Shown here: positions 58,488-64,000 of the stretch, piece by piece
Numbering within the stretch: position 1 is the stretch's first letter
Layout: every line of letters starts with the position of its first letter
Origin: Sipunculus nudus
Taxonomy: Eukaryota > Annelida > Sipuncula > Golfingiida > Sipunculidae
NCBI GenBank assembly: GCA_026874595.1
Contig: CM049315.1
Span: 38,828,164 to 38,892,163 of the forward strand
DNA: 64,000 nt
Direction of reading: 5' to 3'
Program-made: the position numbers and the translations under genes
The notes under the pieces: generated by a model
What the model was told of the DNA's origin: nothing
Database searches by the model: none
The model's input: only the letters and a program-made list of their open reading frames with translations

Positions 58488-58493
58488 CAGTTG
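58486..58493 (+). repeat. Target-site duplication, right
   Basis: TGCAGTTG matches the left copy at 52362-52369. Confidence 0.7.
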
Positions 58494-61202
58494 TCACTGC
58501 CGTCGTGAGGTAAGACACACACTGATATAGACACCAATATTTCTCATTTTTGTCAATAAAATTAATAATTTTGCATAGAATTTGTAAAAATACTGATATT
58601 TTCATATCATATTATTATATTTTTTTTAATATTTCATAAAATATATGATTTATTCCATTTCATAAAAAAAATTTTGCTGGCAAAGTGACATAGGTGGCGC
58701 TGATAATTTTCAAACCAGTATATTTTAAATACATTTCTTCAATGCAAAATGATATTGGTAATTCTAAAATATGACATAAAAATAAATTTGAATTAAATGC
58801 CCAAATGAGGAAGTTTAAAATTAATTCTAGATTAATTAGACTATATTTTCAACAATTTAATAAAATAACTGAGAGGGCCGAGATCGTCAGGTGGGCGATA
58901 ATAGGGGATACTATGTACCATCCATAAGACGTTCCTTGTATTATATGTCATCTGTATAAAGATATTTTTCCTATTTATACATAAATAATGCATTAAATTG
59001 ATAAATAATAATCAAAAGCTACCTCATAATACAATTTTATGAACAGATGGCTCTTTCTTTGGAAGATTGGTATATATTATCTCAGCATTGACATGCAAGG
59101 GTATTGACCCTGGTTTGTAGACAAGTTGTGTATGTTCAATATAGGTGTTTGTTAGGTTAAACTGATGTCAAGTATATAATTGTGTTGGTGTATCATCTTG
59201 TTGAAACTTCTTCATAGTGAACTTATGTATGGTTATATCCATATATTCTTAAATATAAATAATAATTAAATAATGCAAAATGTTAATATTTTCTACTATT
59301 TAACCTGTGCCACAAATTATTTTATTGAACAAAACATAAGTTTCTTTATAAATAACAAGCTATTGTTTGCTATCAAAGGGGAAACAATATAATTTAAAAA
59401 GAAGCATTACTGTGTAAGTGTACATGTAGCTCATTGAGCTTCAATTGTTCAATTTTTATGCACTGAATTATTATCACTGATATTTTGTAGTCATTTAAAT
59501 ATGCTAAATAATTATATTTTATCATAACAACCAACCATTTCTTTATAAATAAGTTAAATTAACTGTTTGGTACCAGAGGAAAACATCATAATAAAAAAAT
59601 GTGTATTATGTATATGTGTTATAAATGTATTTTTATATATTTTTACATTAGTATTTCGTATGTGTGTTTATGATGTTATAAAACAAACCAATACAAGATG
59701 TTAATTGTTGACTTACCTTATAACTGAGTAATATAAGATTTGCTCAAACATGCAGCTTAAAATATATGTTGTATATATTTTATTATTTCTGTGAATCAGT
59801 ATATATGCATTTACATTTTTCTAGTAGTATTTATGTACTAAATTGTCAAAAAATCGGGCACAACAAAAATAATAATAATTGTGTATAAAATATAATAATA
59901 TAAATTATAAAATATAATATATAATAAGAATAATATTTTGACACAGTCTGTAGCCTCTCAATTAGATACAGACAAAATGAAATCTTGCTAAATGCAAAAT
60001 ATATTATATCAATATGCCTGTGGTTGATGCTGTTCTGAACATGTTTCTGGGTTCAAAATAAACCATCACCTGCCACATTTAGAACTTGAAATTTTTTAAC
60101 CAAACTGTGATAATAAGCTATAGCCAGTGCATCTGTATCACAGTACCCATAACTTATCCATCACACTTTGACCACAAGATGCCTCTAATTCAGGTTAATG
60201 TAAACCTTGATACACACACATACACACACACAGACCCTCTCTCACACACACACAAACATATATTTATATGTATATATTTATGTGTAAATGATATTACATA
60301 AATAATTTATATGCAAATAATTATGTTTATATTGCAGAAACAAAGAATGATTGCAAGCAGTTTGAATATGTAAAGATCCTGGTGGCCTGAAAGCAGCACC
60401 AATGTCCGCTCTCAGCATACCTGCTGCCTTTGGATGCTGAATATCTTCTTTCATTATACATAAATAGCCATTGTATGCATTTTATATATGAATATGCATT
60501 TTCCAAATAAATATTTGTATTATAAAAGAAAATTTTATTTTTTCAATATCCTGCAAGATTTGTGAAGTTTATCAGATGCGCGATATAGTCATTGCTTTCT
60601 TTCTTGATCGCCCCCTCCCCTGTTCTGAAATAAATTCTGTACATAAATAGACATGGCTGTAAAAAAATCTAAGCGATTTTATAACTTCTAATTCTCTTAT
60701 TTCATGTACTTTTTATAAGTACATGTATACAAGGAATAGAAAAAATTGTTAGCCTATCTTTAAAATTGTAGTTGTGACCTGCTTCTATAATGGGCTAAAA
60801 TTGCCTAATTTGGACCATGACCGCTCGAAAAATGACTAAGTCCCAATTAATTTTTTTCAGTTTTAAAATACATTTTTAATAATTAATTAAATTCATTTAA
60901 TTTAAAACAAACTTAAACTTAGTTAAATTTGATAAAAATGCTGTGTATTCCTTCAATTTCCACACCCAGGGACTCTTTTCATATACCTTTACAGCCAGGT
61001 ACAAATTGATCAGAATTAATTAGGCTCAGTCCAGGACAGGTGTGTCTCCCGGGCCCATTTTACATGGATTTCTCTAATTGGCGATCACTTCATAACCAAT
61101 TAAAACAAAATTCAAACAGATTATTGTATTGTTTTTAGAGCTGCATCATGTAGATATACAATGTGGACCATATAAAGCAATTAAAAATTTTAGTGACTCC
61201 CC
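58494..61202. other. 2.7-kb AT-rich segment absent from copy A, nature unknown
   Basis: After the LINE and one degenerate array unit, 2.7 kb of very AT-rich sequence separates the array from its continuation at 61203. It is missing at the equivalent place in copy A (about 47296). It has no TIR I can match, no long frame, one (CA)n tract near 60215-60255, and a GGTGGCGC word near 58691. It is either a further insertion in copy B or sequence deleted from copy A. Confidence 0.5.
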
Positions 61203-62517
61203 CTACGATAGCGTCAGGCTTTACCAGTCCAATATAAATGCCTACGGAGTCGTTTATTCACGGCTTTCGTGTAACAAGCGCGTTTACAATACTTCCTCCC
61301 GATACAGTTATGCACCTTTTTATTAATTTATTTCAAGATTAAATTGATAAAAGAATAACTACAATGCTGCATGTCTTATATTTCACGTGACTTAGATGTA
61401 CCTACCACCCCAATGTAATCAAAACGATGTTAGTAGGGTTTATACTGACTCAAATAACCATGTGATCAAAATAAACAAATAACAGAAAGCGTGGCTGCCG
61501 GCCAGCTTGGGCACTCAAAGAACTGGTGAGACCTCGAAGAATAGCCCGGTGACCCCGATACACGTGCTGTGTGTTTAGTGAACAAACATTTAACAAGTTC
61601 ACCCATGCATGACGGCATCTTGACTACGGAATGTAGGTATACATTTTCCGAGTCAGGTATAAGGAATGTGCTGTAACGTAGCCTCCAAAAGTGGATGGGG
61701 GGGGGGGGGGTGTCACTGATATCTGAGCCTTCTTGGACAAAAAAAATGTTGACATTAATTGCAAGGAAGTTCAATTTGACTTGTGACTAACACTCACTTT
61801 CTTTGATTAGAGCTTATATTATAAGAAAAATGCCCACAGAAATGCCAATTTATAGCATGTATTTTGTTTAAATTTACACACCGTGGGAGGGGTACACCCT
61901 CACTCCCTCGTTATAGTTCTCTCTGACAATTGACAAAGCATTTACTGCCCCCCCCCCCCCCCCCCCTTTAGACTTTGCTTAGGCTACGGCCCTGATGTGT
62001 TATCTCTGTGCATTGAACATGAGTTCTGAAAGACTTACCCTGCATGGCCCCTTATTAGTTTTCACTTAAGGAATTACATAAAGGTAGCAGAACTGGCAAA
62101 CACTCTTTATCTAAAATCAATCAAAATTTTGTTTTGTATTCATTATGGACATCATAATGTGTACATTATTTTGAACCTGGTACAATGTTCTAACTGATAG
62201 TATACATGTATTTTTTTTAATTTTTCATTAACTTTATCATGATTTTGCAACAATTCAAATAAAATTAAATTTTTAGAAGGAACAATATTTTAAATATCCA
62301 GTAACAGTAAGCCACTTTTATTTGACTAATATAAAGCTACATGACAATGTCTCACAACTTTGTTTTTGCTCTCTCTACTGTGTGTCCTCTTGTTGAAAAA
62401 TGAATTTGTTTTCATTGAATCAAAATTTAAAATTTAAGTTTAAAGCTAGACAGAGACGTGATAAAGGGAAAAACAAAATAAAAAAAAATAGATTTTGAGT
62501 TATTGTCATGTATTTTA
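61203..62517 (+). repeat. Large direct repeat, copy B, right part
   Basis: It begins within a last array unit (CGATAGCGTCAGGCTTTACC) and stays collinear with 47296-48542 to the common right border at TTTTGAGTTATTGTCATGTA. It carries extra poly-G (61697-61710) and poly-C (about 61948-61965) variation. Confidence 0.88.
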
Positions 62518-62859
62518 TTATGAGCCTGCTAAAGTGTGGCTTGCTATTATTGGATGCTTAAAATAGCATACTATTTAAAAATTATTTTAAAAATTTTAAA
62601 ATATATACCACCAGAAAGAACCTATACCAGGTTTAAAAAGATATATATACTCTATGGTTCTTATATGAATTTAAAACAACGGTTTGATTGATTTTAGATA
62701 TAGGGATTTTTGCCAGTTCTGCTATACCTTAACATGAAAATAATTAATTTTATGATTACAATGTTATTAGTTTACTTCGAGCATTACATTTAAGAAGTTT
62801 AGGTAAAAGTTTAAGTTTATGAAAACATTTTATTGCACAGTTTACAATTTTAAGCTAGC

Positions 62860-62975
62860 AGATTGAAAGTTATCTCAGTTTTTGCGATCACACTTTATCC
62901 TTCGTCCGTTCTGCTTAGCCGTCTTTTTTTGGCGGCAGTTCTTAAATCGTAACCGTTGAAACGTATGGTGTATAA
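62860..62975 (+). repeat. Decayed left end of the 338-bp-array element
   Basis: CAGATTGAAAGTTATCTCAG..GCGATCACACTTTATCCTTCGTCCG and TAAATCGTAACCG follow the order of 6926-7015, with many changes. No array follows, so it is a short relic. Confidence 0.5.
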
Positions 62976-63284
62976 TGGGAACATCAGCTGACGCCATCTA
63001 TAGCATGCTATGCGTATTAATTATACGCCCGAAACGGACGTGAATGCTGCCATTACCACCAAGCTTCCAGTCCAATTTTCAGCATAAAATTAAAGATTTA
63101 GATAAACATGACAGTTGATCCAAGCCGCTCACCTATGGCTGTCTTTTCCATGAACGTTTTCTGATTTGTGGCTTAACCTTTGTATATATAATTATTAATG
63201 AACTCTAGATACTCCATGTTATGGAAAGTTCTTATAAAAGTGCAGTTTAATTGAGCTGATTGAGCTGCGCCAGGGGCGTAGCCA

Positions 63285-63347
63285 TGCCCCCCCCCCCTCC
63301 GGTCGCATCCAGTACTCGCCGTCCTTTCGGAATTTCACATAATCTAA

Positions 63348-63393
<46 letters not shown>

Positions 63394-64000
63394 AATACAT
63401 ATATATATATTTACATAAAACTGCTTTTGCTATCAGTCGCGGATGGAAAGGGGGCCCCTTTCCATTGAACTACAATATCTCTCATTTTATCTAATTTCAC
63501 AATTTTCGTGATTAATTTTCGTTTTTCATATTTCTTTTAATTAATTAGCAATTAGATTTAATTTAAGTTATCTGCAGCTAATACTTTCAAATTTATTAGG
63601 TGAGTATAAGGATATTAATAAACAGCTGCAGACCAACTGCAGAGCACCAGGTTTCTTAGTTAGGGTCGACCGTGAGCAATCTCACGGCTCCTCTGGTGAT
63701 ACCGGTACTCGAACTCGCGATCTGTGCTCTTAGGAGTCCTGTGTGCTGTCGAGACCACGGAACCCGGTAAATGCAGTTTAACATAAGACTTCAAGATATC
63801 AGTTATTTCACTCCGAGCATTACATTTAAAAGATAATATTTTGCAAGTTACAAACGTATATGCGCCTTAGCGCTATTGACTAGTTTCAAAACGATTGAAA
63901 TTTTATATCCTAATTTTGAAGAAATAAGAATACTAAATATTGAACCTCTCTACATTTTGACAACATAACGCAAAATTATAAGGGAACAGTTTTTCAGGAA
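63285..64000 (-). repeat. SINE-bearing dispersed repeat, copy 2 (continues past the window)
   Basis: It is collinear with 12565-13410, with an AT microsatellite at 63353-63390. On the minus strand the SINE head is better preserved here: an A-box-like TGGTCTCGACAGCAC and a B-box GAGTTCGAGTACC near 63765-63700. The CGTGAGATTGCTCACGGTCGACCC core follows. The repeat is still matching copy 1 near the window end. Confidence 0.65.

Overview
This window looks like nuclear DNA from an invertebrate animal, most likely a bivalve mollusc. It is AT-rich, has very little coding sequence, and is crowded with AT, GA, CT and poly-C/G microsatellites. It carries a TRIM-type RING/B-box protein of the kind expanded in bivalves, a type II membrane glycosyltransferase, non-LTR (LINE) retrotransposons, tRNA-derived SINEs, and several families of non-autonomous DNA elements. 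Two genes have strong support: a RING/B-box/coiled-coil protein (5248-6705, plus) and a PF03407/GT77-like glycosyltransferase (19379-20782, minus). Each is one long coding exon that starts just after a good splice acceptor, so each probably has a 5' UTR intron.

1-6.7 kb: a TTAA-bounded (piggyBac-like) MITE, a SINE, an AT microsatellite, then the TRIM gene. 6.9-10.2 kb: a composite element bounded by 13-bp inverted repeats. It consists of about six 338-344 bp tandem units and is interrupted by a Helitron-like element. 10.5-19 kb: mostly non-coding, with a SINE-bearing repeat, an hAT-like element, a 97-bp MITE and one unidentified coding-looking exon. 19.4-20.8 kb: the glycosyltransferase. 21.5-31.4 kb: an hAT-like element with target duplications, a 148-bp tandem duplication, a duplicated exon-like segment (second copy with a nonsense codon) fused to another 338-bp array, and dispersed repeats. 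31.9-41.9 kb: decayed CR1/L2-type LINE remnants on both strands, many AT tracts and a second Helitron-like copy. At 42.0 kb, wedged between AT tracts, is a minus-strand sequence with the layout of a hammerhead ribozyme.

42-64 kb: an inverted second copy of the TTAA MITE, then a directly repeated 2.5-kb segment (copy A 46085-48542; copy B 51018-52369 plus 61203-62517). Each copy holds an array of 15- and 19-bp TATAGCGTCA units. In copy B the array is split by a 6.1-kb LINE (52370-58485) with an 8-bp target-site duplication, and by a further 2.7 kb of AT-rich DNA of unknown nature. The LINE keeps an uninterrupted 854-codon reverse transcriptase frame, but its ORF1 and endonuclease are frameshifted, so it is probably a fairly young dead copy. 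The window ends in a second SINE-bearing repeat. Apart from the two host genes, its content is best read as layers of mobile DNA inserted into one another.
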